Shown here one piece after another: positions 34,867-44,517 of a DNA stretch of 64,000 bases. Position numbers and translations under genes: made by a program. Each line of letters opens with the position of its first letter. Position 1 is the stretch's first letter. The notes under the pieces are model-generated. The model had not been told where the DNA came from and did not search any database. It worked only from the letters and a program-made list of their open reading frames with translations. The DNA comes from Clostridia bacterium (GTDB taxonomy: Bacteria > Bacillota > Clostridia > Oscillospirales > Acutalibacteraceae): positions 62,001 to 126,000 of the forward strand of contig JAFXCQ010000023.1 in NCBI GenBank assembly GCA_017521425.1, written 5' to 3'.

Positions 34867-35808
34867 ATGTTAAAAAAATTATTGAAACTTGCTCAAAAAG
34901 ATTTATATGTTCAGGCAGTTTCTATTTTTGCTATACTTTTAAGTGTAACTGTTGTCGCAGTAGCTTACATTAAAACAACTGCAGAGGATAAAAAAACTGA
35001 CAACACTAACACCTCTTACAATTATGAAACCTTACCAGGGCAGACCGAGCTTTCAACAAATGTTGCAGTTATTGCTCCGCTCGACACAACCTTACCACAA
35101 TCTGTAATTGATGGTGGTTGGCAGAGCACACCTGTTACCCAGCAACAAAACCCTGCCGGTAACGGCAATTCTTCACTTTCTTCATTAGGAAAGACCGAAA
35201 TTCTTTCAAAAATGACTGCGGCAATCAACTATACTAAAGCATACAAAGGTAATCTTGCTGTTCATCACTCTGAAAGTTTTACTGCAAATATTACTGAATG
35301 TACAGGCGGTGCAATCGGTCAGAGAGTTGCAAATGCTCTTGTAGGTGCAGTTGTTAAACCTACTGACCAGACACTTAATTTTTCAAATGGTTTAGCAATT
35401 ACAAATGAAGGTGAACAGACTCAGATTCTTCTTCCTAAAAATGGTCAGTTTTCACTTTCAGCAGATGGTATTAAAACTGCAAATGCATATCAGGAAGGTA
35501 ACCTTTCAGTTTATATAGTCACTCTTGTGCAAGAAAACGTTGACCAGGTAAAAATTCCACATCACAACTCAAAAGGTGTCGGTTACCTTAATGTTTCTTC
35601 TATTGACCTTATGGGTATGACTATTACCAGTGGTGAAATTCAATATTTAGGTTCAAGCATTATGATAAAAGTTAACCCTCAGGGTTACGTCACTTACGCA
35701 AGATACACAATCCCTCTTCATGTTTATGGTGAAGGCGCAAAAGGTTCTTTAAGCGGTTATGCCGTATTTGATGGTGAACAGACTGAAATCTGGGAATTAC
35801 CACTTTAA
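34867..35808 (+). CDS. Secreted/membrane-anchored protein, paralogue of the 3696-4691 protein
   Basis: I do not recognise a named family. The 313 residues have an N-terminal anchor (about 15-36), a Thr/Asn/Gln/Pro-rich linker (40-110) and an extracellular domain. Shared features with the 3696-4691 protein include a helix with K.TEILSKM.AAIN before the domain, YIVTLVQ, GVGYL and a last beta-rich stretch ending in IPLHVYGEG. It is transcribed away from a two-component system, so it may be that system's target or partner (inference). AGGAGG precedes the ATG. Confidence 0.7.
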   Translation: MLKKLLKLAQKDLYVQAVSIFAILLSVTVVAVAYIKTTAEDKKTDNTNTSYNYETLPGQTELSTNVAVIAPLDTTLPQSVIDGGWQSTPVTQQQNPAGNGNSSLSSLGKTEILSKMTAAINYTKAYKGNLAVHHSESFTANITECTGGAIGQRVANALVGAVVKPTDQTLNFSNGLAITNEGEQTQILLPKNGQFSLSADGIKTANAYQEGNLSVYIVTLVQENVDQVKIPHHNSKGVGYLNVSSIDLMGMTITSGEIQYLGSSIMIKVNPQGYVTYARYTIPLHVYGEGAKGSLSGYAVFDGEQTEIWELPL

Positions 35809-35872
35809 TTAAACAGTTAAAATACCGAGCAATCGGAAAATATAAAAAAGTATATTGATAAGGATGAAAAAA

Positions 35873-37303
35873 ATGGGTATTAAAGAGACTGCTATAAAAT
35901 TAGCTGTAAAAAAAGGTGTTAAATATCTTAAAGAAGATGTTAACACAAACTCAATCAAATTGATTGACAAGGGTCTTAAGCTTACAGAGGGTAAAGACCT
36001 TTACCACAATGCACTTTTAAAGCTCAGAGAAGGTATGATTGACCCTAACCACGAATGGGCAAACTTCGTTAAGCATATCATTGAATATGTTGACGCAGAT
36101 ATTATTGAAAAACTCGTACCACCTTTTATGAGTGCATTTATAAGAGGTTACGAATTAAGAAAAGAAGCTCAAAAGAAATATGACTGCAACATTCCTTGGG
36201 CTATTCTTTTAGACCCTACTACTGCTTGTAACTTAAAATGTACAGGCTGCTGGGCTGCAGACTATTCAAAAGCAAGTCAGCTTACATACGACGATATTAC
36301 ACGCATCATTAAACAAGGTAAAGAAATCGGTACTTTCGTTTATCTCTACACAGGTGGCGAGCCACTTATGAGAAAGAAGGACCTTATAAGAATCTGTGAA
36401 GAAAATCCGGAATGTCTTTTCATTTCGTTCACAAACGGTACATTAGTTGACGATGCATTTGCTGATGATGTTAAACGCGTTGGTAACTTATTACTCACAA
36501 TTTCTATTGAGGGTAATGAAGAAACAACTGACGCACGTCGTGGTAAAGGTACATACCAGAAGGTTATTTCTGCTATGGAAAAGCTCAAAGCACGCGGTAT
36601 TCCATTCGGTGCTTCTCTTTGCTACACAAAGGCTAACGCAGATGTTATTGCATCTGATGAATACGCAGACTTCCTTATTGATTTAGGTGTTATTTTCGCT
36701 TGGTATTTCACATTCGTTCCAGTTGGTGCTGATGCTACAAACGAGCTTATGGCTACAGCAGAACAACGTGAGCTTATGTACAACCAAATCAGAAAATGGC
36801 GTTTCCAGAAAGGCGCACAGAAACCAATTTTCACAATCGACTTCTTCAATGATGGTGAATATGTTGGTGGTTGCGTTGCTGGTGGTAAACAATATTTCCA
36901 CATCAGTGCAAACGGTGACTGTGAACCTTGTGTTTTCGCTCACTACTCAAATGTAAATATTAAAGAAGCAACTCTTATTGATGCACTTCAGAGCCCTATC
37001 TTTATGGCTTACAGAGAGCGTCAGCCATTCAGTTCAAATATGCTTCGTCCTTGTCCTGTTATGGACCAGCCTGGTGCTCTCAAGAGAATGGTTGAAGTTT
37101 CAGGTGCTAAATCTACTGACCTTAGCTGTCCAGAACCAGTTGAAGATTTATTCAACAAAATCGTTGATGTTTCTGCTAAATGGAAAGAAACTGCTGACAG
37201 AATGGAAAAAGAACACGGCTTTATTAACTTCAGACTCAGAAGTATCAGTATTTATGACGAAGCTGAAGCAAAGCACGTTAAAGACTACAAAGATTTTGAA
37301 TAA
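35873..37303 (+). CDS. Radical SAM protein with C-terminal SPASM-like cysteines
   Basis: The radical SAM cluster motif is TACNLKCTGCW (CxxxCxxC) at about residue 115, followed by TGGEPLMRKKDL. Extra cysteines further on (GGCVAGG, CEPCVF, RPCPV and SCPEP) suggest an additional SPASM-type cluster. A helical N-terminal domain of about 100 residues precedes the core. Such enzymes modify peptides, proteins or small molecules; no precursor peptide is visible nearby, so the substrate is unknown. The ATG at 35873 is preferred because AAGGA lies 7 bases upstream. Confidence 0.82.
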   Translation: MGIKETAIKLAVKKGVKYLKEDVNTNSIKLIDKGLKLTEGKDLYHNALLKLREGMIDPNHEWANFVKHIIEYVDADIIEKLVPPFMSAFIRGYELRKEAQKKYDCNIPWAILLDPTTACNLKCTGCWAADYSKASQLTYDDITRIIKQGKEIGTFVYLYTGGEPLMRKKDLIRICEENPECLFISFTNGTLVDDAFADDVKRVGNLLLTISIEGNEETTDARRGKGTYQKVISAMEKLKARGIPFGASLCYTKANADVIASDEYADFLIDLGVIFAWYFTFVPVGADATNELMATAEQRELMYNQIRKWRFQKGAQKPIFTIDFFNDGEYVGGCVAGGKQYFHISANGDCEPCVFAHYSNVNIKEATLIDALQSPIFMAYRERQPFSSNMLRPCPVMDQPGALKRMVEVSGAKSTDLSCPEPVEDLFNKIVDVSAKWKETADRMEKEHGFINFRLRSISIYDEAEAKHVKDYKDFE

Positions 37304-37326
37304 TCTTCATTAAAGAATTATAAGAG

Positions 37327-37350
37327 GGGCATCGAGTAAACTCGGTGCCC
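37327..37350 (+). terminator. Hairpin after the radical SAM gene
   Basis: GGGCATCGAG pairs with CTCGGTGCCC (one T-G pair) around a four-base loop and is followed by ATTTT. It probably ends or weakens transcription into the serine hydrolase gene. Confidence 0.6.
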
Positions 37351-37373
37351 ATTTTAAAAAGGTGTTGAAATAT

Positions 37374-38969
37374 TTGGAAGCAATATTAAACAAAGATTTA
37401 GAAAGAGTAAAAAATCCTGAAGTAGTTGGTATTTCTTCAAAGGTAATAAGCGATATGCTCGAAGAAATGGAAAAAGAAGAATGTGAACTTCACAGTCTTA
37501 TGATTCTCCGCCATGGCAAAGTTGCGGTCGAAACATATCAGGCTCCGCTTAAAGCAAGTGACCCACACATGGTTTACTCTGTAAGTAAAAGTTTTTTAGC
37601 GACTGCTTACGGTTTCGCTTTAGATGAAGGTCTTTTAACAAAAGAAACTAAATTTCTTGATATATTTCCTGACTACAAACCAAAAAGGCAAGATAAATAT
37701 TTAGAAAAGCTTACAATTGACCACCTTGTTTCTATGACGAGCGGTAAAGCAGCGGGTGTAAAGGGAAGAAGCGACCCTGATTGGATAAGACTCTTTTTAA
37801 GTTCCAAATGGGCATTTGAGCCTGGTACAGACTGGCGTTATATAAATGATAATTTCCACGTTGCAGCTGCTGCTATTACGAGAGTTGCAAAAATGTCTGT
37901 TACAGAGTACCTTACTCCCCGCCTTTTCAATCCACTCGGTATTGATGTACCAGTATGGGAAAAATCTCCGCAAGGAATTGAATCAGGTGGATGGGGACTT
38001 TTCTTAAAAACAGAAGATATTGCAAAGCTCATTCTCTGTTATATGAATGGCGGTAAATATAATGGCGAACAGGTAATTCCTGAATGGTGGACAAAAGAAG
38101 CTACAAGTTACCAGAACGATAACTCAGGTTCACAAGCAAAACCCGATTGCAAAGCTGGTTATGGTTACGGATTCTGGCGTTGTGCCGGAATGGAAAACAC
38201 CTACCGTTGCGAAGGTCTTTATTCACAATACGCAATTGCAATACCCGATTATGATGCTTGTGTAATTACAACAAGCACAAACTCAAATCTTCAACAGACA
38301 CTTGATATTATTTGGAAATATATTAAAGATGCCTTCGTTGAAGAAACTGACACAGAAGATTCTGTTAAATGCGAATTAGCTCCTGAAGTGCCACCTGTTG
38401 TTACAGAAAGGAGTGCTTTAGAAAAAGAAATTGAAGGTAAAGTTTATTCTTTAAGAAAACCGATTTTTGTAAACAAAGCGGCTCACCTTCCTGTAAGCGC
38501 ATTACCTATGCCTGTTGTTTACTACCTCCCTAATCCTGGCGGTAATATGACAGACATTTCTTTCAAATTCAATGAATATGGTTTTCATTTCAGTTGGTCT
38601 GAAGATGGTGGTGAAAAAAATACCATTCCTGTTGGTATGAACGGCACACCGCTTAATGGCGAAATTTATTTAAGTGGTCTTACTTATAAAGTTATTTCGG
38701 ACGCACACTGGGAAGATGAAAAAACTCTTACAATTACAATAAGAGCACTTTCTGCGGTTGCAAAAAGAATTTTAACATTCAAATTTGATGGTGACAAAAT
38801 TGCTATGTACCCTGATGTTTACCCAGGTCTTGAAAAGAAAGCAAGAATTTTAGGTGATACATTAAAGAATGTATTAAAAGGTGCTTACTTCCACGCGTGG
38901 ATTGACTTTTTAGTTCCGAGGATAAAGAAGATACTTTTCCCGAAGCACACAGGTAAGGTTAGGAAATAG
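37374..38969 (+). CDS. Beta-lactamase-family serine hydrolase
   Basis: The class C fold motifs are visible: SVSK (nucleophile Ser and Lys) in MVYSVSKSFLA, and YIN in DWRYINDNFH. About 170 extra residues form a C-terminal beta-rich domain from roughly residue 355. No signal peptide is seen, so it acts in the cytoplasm, like the esterase/peptidase members of the family rather than true beta-lactamases. I chose a TTG at 37374, 11 bases from AGG; a GTG at 37362 abuts that site. The substrate is unknown. Confidence 0.82.
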   Translation: MEAILNKDLERVKNPEVVGISSKVISDMLEEMEKEECELHSLMILRHGKVAVETYQAPLKASDPHMVYSVSKSFLATAYGFALDEGLLTKETKFLDIFPDYKPKRQDKYLEKLTIDHLVSMTSGKAAGVKGRSDPDWIRLFLSSKWAFEPGTDWRYINDNFHVAAAAITRVAKMSVTEYLTPRLFNPLGIDVPVWEKSPQGIESGGWGLFLKTEDIAKLILCYMNGGKYNGEQVIPEWWTKEATSYQNDNSGSQAKPDCKAGYGYGFWRCAGMENTYRCEGLYSQYAIAIPDYDACVITTSTNSNLQQTLDIIWKYIKDAFVEETDTEDSVKCELAPEVPPVVTERSALEKEIEGKVYSLRKPIFVNKAAHLPVSALPMPVVYYLPNPGGNMTDISFKFNEYGFHFSWSEDGGEKNTIPVGMNGTPLNGEIYLSGLTYKVISDAHWEDEKTLTITIRALSAVAKRILTFKFDGDKIAMYPDVYPGLEKKARILGDTLKNVLKGAYFHAWIDFLVPRIKKILFPKHTGKVRK

Positions 38970-39004
38970 GAATCAGGAACAAGAAATTAGTTAAAGGAGA
39001 AGAA

Positions 39005-39823
39005 ATGAAAAAGGTAGATAACAATTCTTTTTTAGAGTTTTTAGAAAAAGATATTATTAAAAACTTCTATTTGTGCGATAACATTGTAAATAGTGGTAAA
39101 GATGGTTATGCAATTAAATCTGTTGAAATTTACACTACAGATGGTACTCCAAGTGATGATTATGTTGTTTTAACAGAAAATATATTTGATGAATTGATTA
39201 TTGAAGTTAAAACAAGCGCTGAAATTCTTATCTCTGATATTTTTTCGCACATTAAAAGGGTTGCAAAAAAATATAAAAAATTACGAATTGGTGCTAATAA
39301 CATTAATTTCTTTAACTCTACAATTTTTAAAAAATATTTTAAATTACAAAAAACTTATTACGCAGATTTTGGCATATTTGCACACTTCTCAAAGAATGAT
39401 TTAACAGAATTTGATATCCCGCAAAATGTGTCAATTCAAACTGAAACTGATTTTTCAAAATATTCTGATTGTGATGACGAAAACTGGGATGGTCTTGAAT
39501 CTTTAATCAAATACAAAAATGAAACCGACAAACTCTTTGTAATAAAAGAAAACGATGAGTTTTGTGGCTACTTAATGGCAAATAACTCATATAAAAACAT
39601 TTATGATATAGCAAATGTATTTGTCAGCGAAAAATATCGTGGTAAAAATTATGGTGCATACCTTACAAGTTATTTTGCGAAGTATTGTTATGAAAACAAT
39701 TTTATTCCACATTACGGAACTGCAATTTCAAAATATTCAGAAAACGTTGCAGAAAAATGTGGTTTTAAAGAAAGCTACAGACAGCATTATGCAGATGTAA
39801 AATTCAAATTTATATCTTTATAA
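39005..39823 (+). CDS. GNAT-family N-acetyltransferase
   Basis: The C-terminal third has a GNAT acetyl-CoA site: IANVFVSEKYRGKNYGAYLTSYFAKYCYEN followed by GTAISKYSENVAEKCGFKE. The first 150 or so residues are not recognisable and may bind the acceptor. AAAGGAG gives a clear start. It lies 35 bases after the serine hydrolase gene and is probably cotranscribed. The acceptor substrate is unknown. Confidence 0.75.
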   Translation: MKKVDNNSFLEFLEKDIIKNFYLCDNIVNSGKDGYAIKSVEIYTTDGTPSDDYVVLTENIFDELIIEVKTSAEILISDIFSHIKRVAKKYKKLRIGANNINFFNSTIFKKYFKLQKTYYADFGIFAHFSKNDLTEFDIPQNVSIQTETDFSKYSDCDDENWDGLESLIKYKNETDKLFVIKENDEFCGYLMANNSYKNIYDIANVFVSEKYRGKNYGAYLTSYFAKYCYENNFIPHYGTAISKYSENVAEKCGFKESYRQHYADVKFKFISL

Positions 39824-39829
39824 TTTTTT

Positions 39830-39868
39830 ACACCCTACAGAAAATTTTTAAAATTATCTGTAGGGTGT
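39830..39868. terminator. Hairpin between convergent genes
   Basis: A perfect 12-bp stem (ACACCCTACAGA) with a 15-base loop separates the convergent GNAT and DUF3021 genes. The T-tract is weak on both strands, so its strength as a terminator is uncertain. Confidence 0.55.
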
Positions 39869-39879
39869 AATTCTATATC

Positions 39880-40296
39880 CTAATTCAAACTTTCATTTAA
39901 CTTTTTTGTACATTTTCGTGTTGCCACAAAAACAATCGCCCAGATTATTAAGTAACCAAGAATAAAGCAAACAGTGAATATCATTATTGGTTTAAGTGAT
40001 GATTGAAGCCATCCGTTGAAAAGGTAAAGTAGAATATAATCAAGGTAAAGCACAACTCCGTGAATAAGTGCTGCAGAAAATGGCGAAAGTTTATCAATGG
40101 TATAAATAACAGTAATTCCTGCGACAATAAACGCTAAAAGAGTTGATGAAAATATTCCTAAAACCACTTCATTTACAGTAAGTGTCTGTAATTCACCAAA
40201 TACACCTAAAACAAAATATACTATTGCCATTACAAGCGGACCACCAAAGCAAAATGACATTCCTCGTTTTAAAAATTCTATTACGTATTTTTTCAT
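39880..40296 (-). CDS. DUF3021-family membrane protein
   Basis: This 138-residue protein has four membrane segments and the family pattern, beginning MKKYVIEFLKRGMSFCFGGPLVMAIVYF. DUF3021 proteins are usually paired with a LytTR regulator, as here, where the two genes overlap by 4 bases; they probably hold the regulator at the membrane. The ATG at 40296 has AAAGGAG upstream and is preferred to one eleven codons earlier. Confidence 0.82.
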   Translation of the reverse strand: MKKYVIEFLKRGMSFCFGGPLVMAIVYFVLGVFGELQTLTVNEVVLGIFSSTLLAFIVAGITVIYTIDKLSPFSAALIHGVVLYLDYILLYLFNGWLQSSLKPIMIFTVCFILGYLIIWAIVFVATRKCTKKLNESLN

Positions 40297-40730
40297 TTTA
40301 ACACACTCCTTTTTACAAGCGATAAGCATCTTCTTGAAATATAATCGGTGTAACCCGACTTAAACTGAATGTTCACCGCACCACTATAGGTTGATATAAA
40401 TTTTTTAATTTTATTGATATTCGCAACTGATGACTTGTTTATTTTTATAAATGAAGATGGTAGTTTTTCTTCTACCTCGTAAAGACGATTTTTTATTAAG
40501 TAGTTTCCATTTTCAGTTATTGCCCAGGTTTTATTATCAATAACTGTAACGCACTCAATTTTCTGCAATTCTAAAATGATTGCTTCGTCTTCGGTGAAGC
40601 CTACTATTTTACTTTCTCCAACATATTCTTTTACAAGCGTTTCTATTTTATCTGTCAGCTCATTTTGTTTTTTCACTCTTGCTGTTATCAGTTCCTCACC
40701 TTCTTCATCAATTATCAATTGAAACTTCAC
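40293..40730 (-). CDS. LytTR-domain transcriptional regulator
   Basis: The C-terminal 100 residues form a LytTR DNA-binding domain (EKLPSSFIKINKSSVANINKIKKF and GYTDYISRRCLSLVKR). There is no receiver domain, so it is not a response regulator; control is likely through the overlapping membrane protein. A GTG start at 40730 is set because AAAGGAG lies 8 bases upstream; the ATG six codons earlier forms part of that ribosome site. Confidence 0.85.
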   Translation of the reverse strand: MKFQLIIDEEGEELITARVKKQNELTDKIETLVKEYVGESKIVGFTEDEAIILELQKIECVTVIDNKTWAITENGNYLIKNRLYEVEEKLPSSFIKINKSSVANINKIKKFISTYSGAVNIQFKSGYTDYISRRCLSLVKRSVLK

Positions 40731-40867
40731 ATAATCAACTCCTTTCATTTATGTTATAACACAAAAAAAGCTTTATGTGTAAAATTTTAAGTGAATGGTT
40801 GATTTTTTTATTCAAGCGGTAAAATCGAGTTGATTTTGAAAAATAAAGGTTATTACTAAGCAACAAA

Positions 40868-40894
40868 AAACCACTACCGAATTGGTAGTGGTTT
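40868..40894 (-). terminator. Terminator after the cohesin-like gene
   Basis: An 11-bp perfect stem (AAACCACTACC) with a five-base loop is followed on the minus strand by TTTTTG, 24 bases after the stop. Confidence 0.8.
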
Positions 40895-40917
40895 AGTTTA
40901 CAATTAAATCAGAAGAT

Positions 40918-41955
40918 TTAGTCTTCTTTCTTTTTACGAGTCAATACAAATGTTGCTGCAGCTGCTACACAAACTGTTGCTGCGAGAGCAATACCTGCAT
41001 CGCCTGTACCTTCAGAGCCACTTGATGAACCTGCTGAAGTTGTTGCGTTAGCGGCATTGGTTGTAGCCTGAGCTGTTGTATCATCTTCGCCACCGAAAAG
41101 ACCCATAAAGAAGTCGATGATAGCATTAAGAATATCTTCAAATGAATCGAAGTCAAGACCTAAACCTTTAAGAATTTCAAGGAATGCATCGCTGATGCTG
41201 AATGCACCATCAACAAGCTGCTCAATCATATCAGTAATTTCTGCATTACCAACAAGATTTAAAATTGCATCTGCATAATCTTCAAAAGTAACACCGTTAC
41301 CTGAAAGTAAATCTCTGATAATCTTGATAAGAGCATTTGTGCTTTCTGCATCTGCAGGAGTTTCTGTTGTCTCCTCAGCATTTGGGTCTGTTGTAATTGG
41401 CTCTGGAAGATTTAATGTAATAATTTGTGATTCTGCAAGAGTTGTTGTTATAATCTCATTAGAATCGTTACCATCTTCTGTAAGGAATTCGTTAATGTAA
41501 AGGTTAATTGTTGTAGAAGGTTGTGTTGAATCAATGATTTTGAAAGTTATGTAAACTAAATCTTTAGCAGATTTCTTTGTTACACCACTTGTTGAAATGA
41601 AACCAAATGAATATTGGTATTTATTTGACTTAAGACCGTGAGCCCATTCACCGCTGAAGTTAGGAACGAAGTTACCATCAGCATCTTCAACACCAACAGG
41701 ACCAGCATTAACAACCTTGAGCTGTTCAGTATCAAAGTCAACAAACATATTAAGACCAACAAGCTTTGTTATTGCAGGTGATTTAACAACCACTGTAAAA
41801 GTATCAGTTGTTACTGATGTTACTTCTAACGCCGCTTCGTCATAAGAGCCTTCAATTACGCGTGTAGCAAGACCTGGAGTTGCTACTGCAAAAGCAGTTG
41901 GCATAATTCCTGCAACTATCATTACCGCAAGAAGGACTGCGAGAACTTTCTTCAT
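40918..41955 (-). CDS. Cell-surface protein with a cohesin-like domain
   Basis: A signal peptide (MKKVLAVLLAVMIVAGIMPTAFA) is followed by a cohesin-like beta-sandwich at about residues 40-180 (LVGLNMFVDFDTEQLKVVNAG... LVYITFKI), a Thr/Glu spacer, an acidic amphipathic region with two LISGNGVTFEDYADAILN/LGLDFDSFEDILNAI-like helices (200-290), and a Ser/Gly stretch before a C-terminal TGDAG, hydrophobic segment and RKKKED anchor. It would display the cohesin-like domain on the surface. The dockerin hydrolase at 977 is a conceivable ligand, but this is untested and family assignment is by pattern only. Confidence 0.7.
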   Translation of the reverse strand: MKKVLAVLLAVMIVAGIMPTAFAVATPGLATRVIEGSYDEAALEVTSVTTDTFTVVVKSPAITKLVGLNMFVDFDTEQLKVVNAGPVGVEDADGNFVPNFSGEWAHGLKSNKYQYSFGFISTSGVTKKSAKDLVYITFKIIDSTQPSTTINLYINEFLTEDGNDSNEIITTTLAESQIITLNLPEPITTDPNAEETTETPADAESTNALIKIIRDLLSGNGVTFEDYADAILNLVGNAEITDMIEQLVDGAFSISDAFLEILKGLGLDFDSFEDILNAIIDFFMGLFGGEDDTTAQATTNAANATTSAGSSSGSEGTGDAGIALAATVCVAAAATFVLTRKKKED

Positions 41956-42042
41956 TCAAAATCTTCCTTTACATAATTCTTTAATACACTAAAAGTCTAA
42001 AAATCCAAAAAGGCATAGTTAGACACCTATAATTCTTGGACT

Positions 42043-42072
42043 ATTATATTACATTTTGGTAGTGAATGTCAA
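42043..42072 (-). promoter_or_regulatory. Promoter of the cohesin-like gene
   Basis: TTGACA and TATAAT on the minus strand with an 18-base spacer lie about 87 bases before the start codon. The leader between them is long but shows no recognisable riboswitch. Confidence 0.7.
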
Positions 42073-42213
42073 TAGAAATTTAACGAAATAATTTTTATTT
42101 TCAATTTGTTTAAAATTCAGAGAGTGCCCGAAAATCGCATAAATTGTGGTTTTTTTCGTGTTTTCGTCACATCATACAAAAAGTAGTATAATTTTTCGTT
42201 ACACAAAAGATTA

Positions 42214-44517
42214 TTATTTTAATATTTTTTCAATATTTTCGAGTGTATTTAAAGCATTTTTGTCGCCTTTAAAGTTTCTCAAGTCACCTTTCACATAAGA
42301 AATTAAACTTTCATCAGTAGAATTTTCGACTGCTACTAAGCCAAAAACACCTACCGAACACGATTTTCTTAAATCGCAAGGCATCATTTTGACTGTTTTG
42401 CTGTTTATTGTGCGTCTTGTAAATTCACAGGCATTTTCACAGCCCTTACAAATATATTTTCTTTCGAGGTATGGTAACACAATATTTTTTGCAGTAGGTG
42501 TGCGTGAAGTAAGAGCACCTGTCGGGCAAGTATTTACACAAGCACCACAAGAAACGCATTTACTTTCGCTTAATGGCAAATCAAACGCACTCATTGGAAT
42601 AGTTCCAAAGCCTCTGCCGAAAAGTCCGAGGTTTTCGGTGTGTGAAATTTCATTGCAAACTCTTACACAAAGACCGCAAAGAATACATTTATTATTATCT
42701 CTGACAATAAAAGGATGGCTCTTATCTTTTTTATATTGTCTTGTTTTGCCTGTTATGTTCATTTCCCAGCTGTCATACTCTCTCATTAACGGGAGAAGCT
42801 GACAATCGTAAACAGAAGCACAACCACATTCAAGACAACGTGAAGCCTCTTTTATTGCCTCTTCTTTTGTTAAAACAGATGCAACTTCCTTAAAGTTATT
42901 TTTTCGTACATCTGCATTTTCAAGACTTACTTTAACTCTGTCAACTTTTTCTGTACCACATAATACATCCGCATCAAACTCTTTATTTTCTGCATATTGT
43001 GGTAATTCAGGTGTCAGGACAATTCCGTTAAGGTAACAATCTATACTTCTTGCGGCATTTTTACCACCCGCAATTGCTCTTACTGCAATATCAGGCCCTT
43101 TGTTTATAACGTCACCTGCGGCGAAAACACCGTCAATTGATGTTTCAAACGATTTTTCATCTGCTGAAACTGTACCTTTTTTAGTGAGTTCAAGTTCTTT
43201 GACATCATCTGATACTACTTGCTGACCGATTGCAGAAATAATAGTATCGCAATAAAGAATTTCTGTTTCACCATCTATTGCAACCGGACTTCTTCTGCCA
43301 CTGCTGTCAGGCTCACCGAGTTCCATTTTCTGAAGATTTATACCTTTGACTTTACCGTTTTCTGTTACAACATTAAGTGGTGCAACAAGGAATTTAAAAT
43401 TAACGCCTTCTTCTTTTGCATCTTTAATTTCGTCTTTTTCTGCAGGCATCTCGCTTTCGGTTCTTCTGTAAATAAGAGTAACATTTTCTGCACCAAGACG
43501 AACTGCAGTTCTTACTGCGTCAATTGCAGTATTACCACCGCCGACTACTGCAACATTTTTGCCTAAGTCAATTTTTTCGCCATTTGCAACTTTGTAGAGC
43601 ATATCTATACCGCCGATAACACCCAAAGCGTTATCACCATCACAACGAAGCGAGCTACTTTTCCAGGCACCCGTTGCAACAAATACTGCGTCATACTCTG
43701 CTTTTAAACTTTCAATTGTAAAATCTCTGCCCAGTTTTTTATTATAATTAAAATGAGCACCCATTTTACTGATATTTTCGATTTCTTTATCTAAAACATC
43801 TTTAGGAAGTCTGTAAGCAGGAATACCATAACGAAGCATACCGCCAGCCTTTGCTTCTGCTTCAAAAACATCTACACTATACCCTTTTAAAAGCAAGAAA
43901 TAAGCACAAGAAAGACCTGCAGGTCCACCGCCAATTACTGCTACTTTTTTACCATTTTTTTCTGCACACTCAGGAATATAATCACTATATTCATCACCCG
44001 CAAAGCGTTTGAGTGAGCATATAGAAACTGCGCCCTCAAGGTGATTTCTTCTACAAGCCTCTTCACAAGGGTGCGGACACACTCTGCCTATTGAACGCGG
44101 AAGCGGGTTGTCTTTTTTTATTATTTTAATTGCTTCTTCTGTTTCACCATTTGCAATAAGTCCAACATAAGCCTGAATGTCCTGATGAGTAGGACATGCT
44201 TTAAAGCAAGGTGCTTTACAGTCACCGCTATGGTCAGAAAGAATTAAAGAAAGTGAAACCTTTCTGCTTTTTTCTAAAGCAGGTGTGCTTGTAGTAACCC
44301 TCATACCCTCATTAACAGTAGTAGAACAAGCACGGAGTGGCTTGTTTATACCCTCAACCATTACAAGACAAAGACCACAACCACCATAACTTTCTACTTC
44401 CTTGTTATGACAAAGGTGAGGTAAATTTATTCCGTTATCAAGTATATTATCCAAAAGAGTTTTTTCTGTATCTGCTTTACACTCTTTACCATTAATAAAA
44501 ATATTAACAATACTCAT
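42214..44517 (-). CDS. NuoG-GltD fusion: iron-sulfur and FAD/NAD(P) oxidoreductase subunit
   Basis: The 767 residues combine a NuoG-type [2Fe-2S] domain (CxN10CxxCxN13C, residues 36-64), a GltD-type flavoprotein with C-x3-C-x3-CP cluster motif (DCKAPCFKACP), two dinucleotide sites (GGGPAGLSCAY and VVGGGNTAID) and the GDVINKGPD FAD end, then two [4Fe-4S] motifs (CILCGLCVRVC and CVSCGACVNTCP) as in NuoG and HydA. The GltD part sits in the middle of the NuoG order. With NuoE and NuoF it should pass electrons between NAD(H), a second nucleotide and ferredoxin; bifurcation is a family-based inference. It overlaps nuoF by one base. Confidence 0.85.
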   Translation of the reverse strand: MSIVNIFINGKECKADTEKTLLDNILDNGINLPHLCHNKEVESYGGCGLCLVMVEGINKPLRACSTTVNEGMRVTTSTPALEKSRKVSLSLILSDHSGDCKAPCFKACPTHQDIQAYVGLIANGETEEAIKIIKKDNPLPRSIGRVCPHPCEEACRRNHLEGAVSICSLKRFAGDEYSDYIPECAEKNGKKVAVIGGGPAGLSCAYFLLLKGYSVDVFEAEAKAGGMLRYGIPAYRLPKDVLDKEIENISKMGAHFNYNKKLGRDFTIESLKAEYDAVFVATGAWKSSSLRCDGDNALGVIGGIDMLYKVANGEKIDLGKNVAVVGGGNTAIDAVRTAVRLGAENVTLIYRRTESEMPAEKDEIKDAKEEGVNFKFLVAPLNVVTENGKVKGINLQKMELGEPDSSGRRSPVAIDGETEILYCDTIISAIGQQVVSDDVKELELTKKGTVSADEKSFETSIDGVFAAGDVINKGPDIAVRAIAGGKNAARSIDCYLNGIVLTPELPQYAENKEFDADVLCGTEKVDRVKVSLENADVRKNNFKEVASVLTKEEAIKEASRCLECGCASVYDCQLLPLMREYDSWEMNITGKTRQYKKDKSHPFIVRDNNKCILCGLCVRVCNEISHTENLGLFGRGFGTIPMSAFDLPLSESKCVSCGACVNTCPTGALTSRTPTAKNIVLPYLERKYICKGCENACEFTRRTINSKTVKMMPCDLRKSCSVGVFGLVAVENSTDESLISYVKGDLRNFKGDKNALNTLENIEKILK

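Noticed and set aside
36447-37313. Several overlapping frames inside the radical SAM gene
   Set aside because: They lie in other frames of a well-supported gene and have no family features.
37374-38969. Calling the serine hydrolase an antibiotic-resistance beta-lactamase
   Set aside because: It has no signal peptide, carries an extra C-terminal domain, and the SxxK/YxN motifs are common to esterases and peptidases of the same fold.
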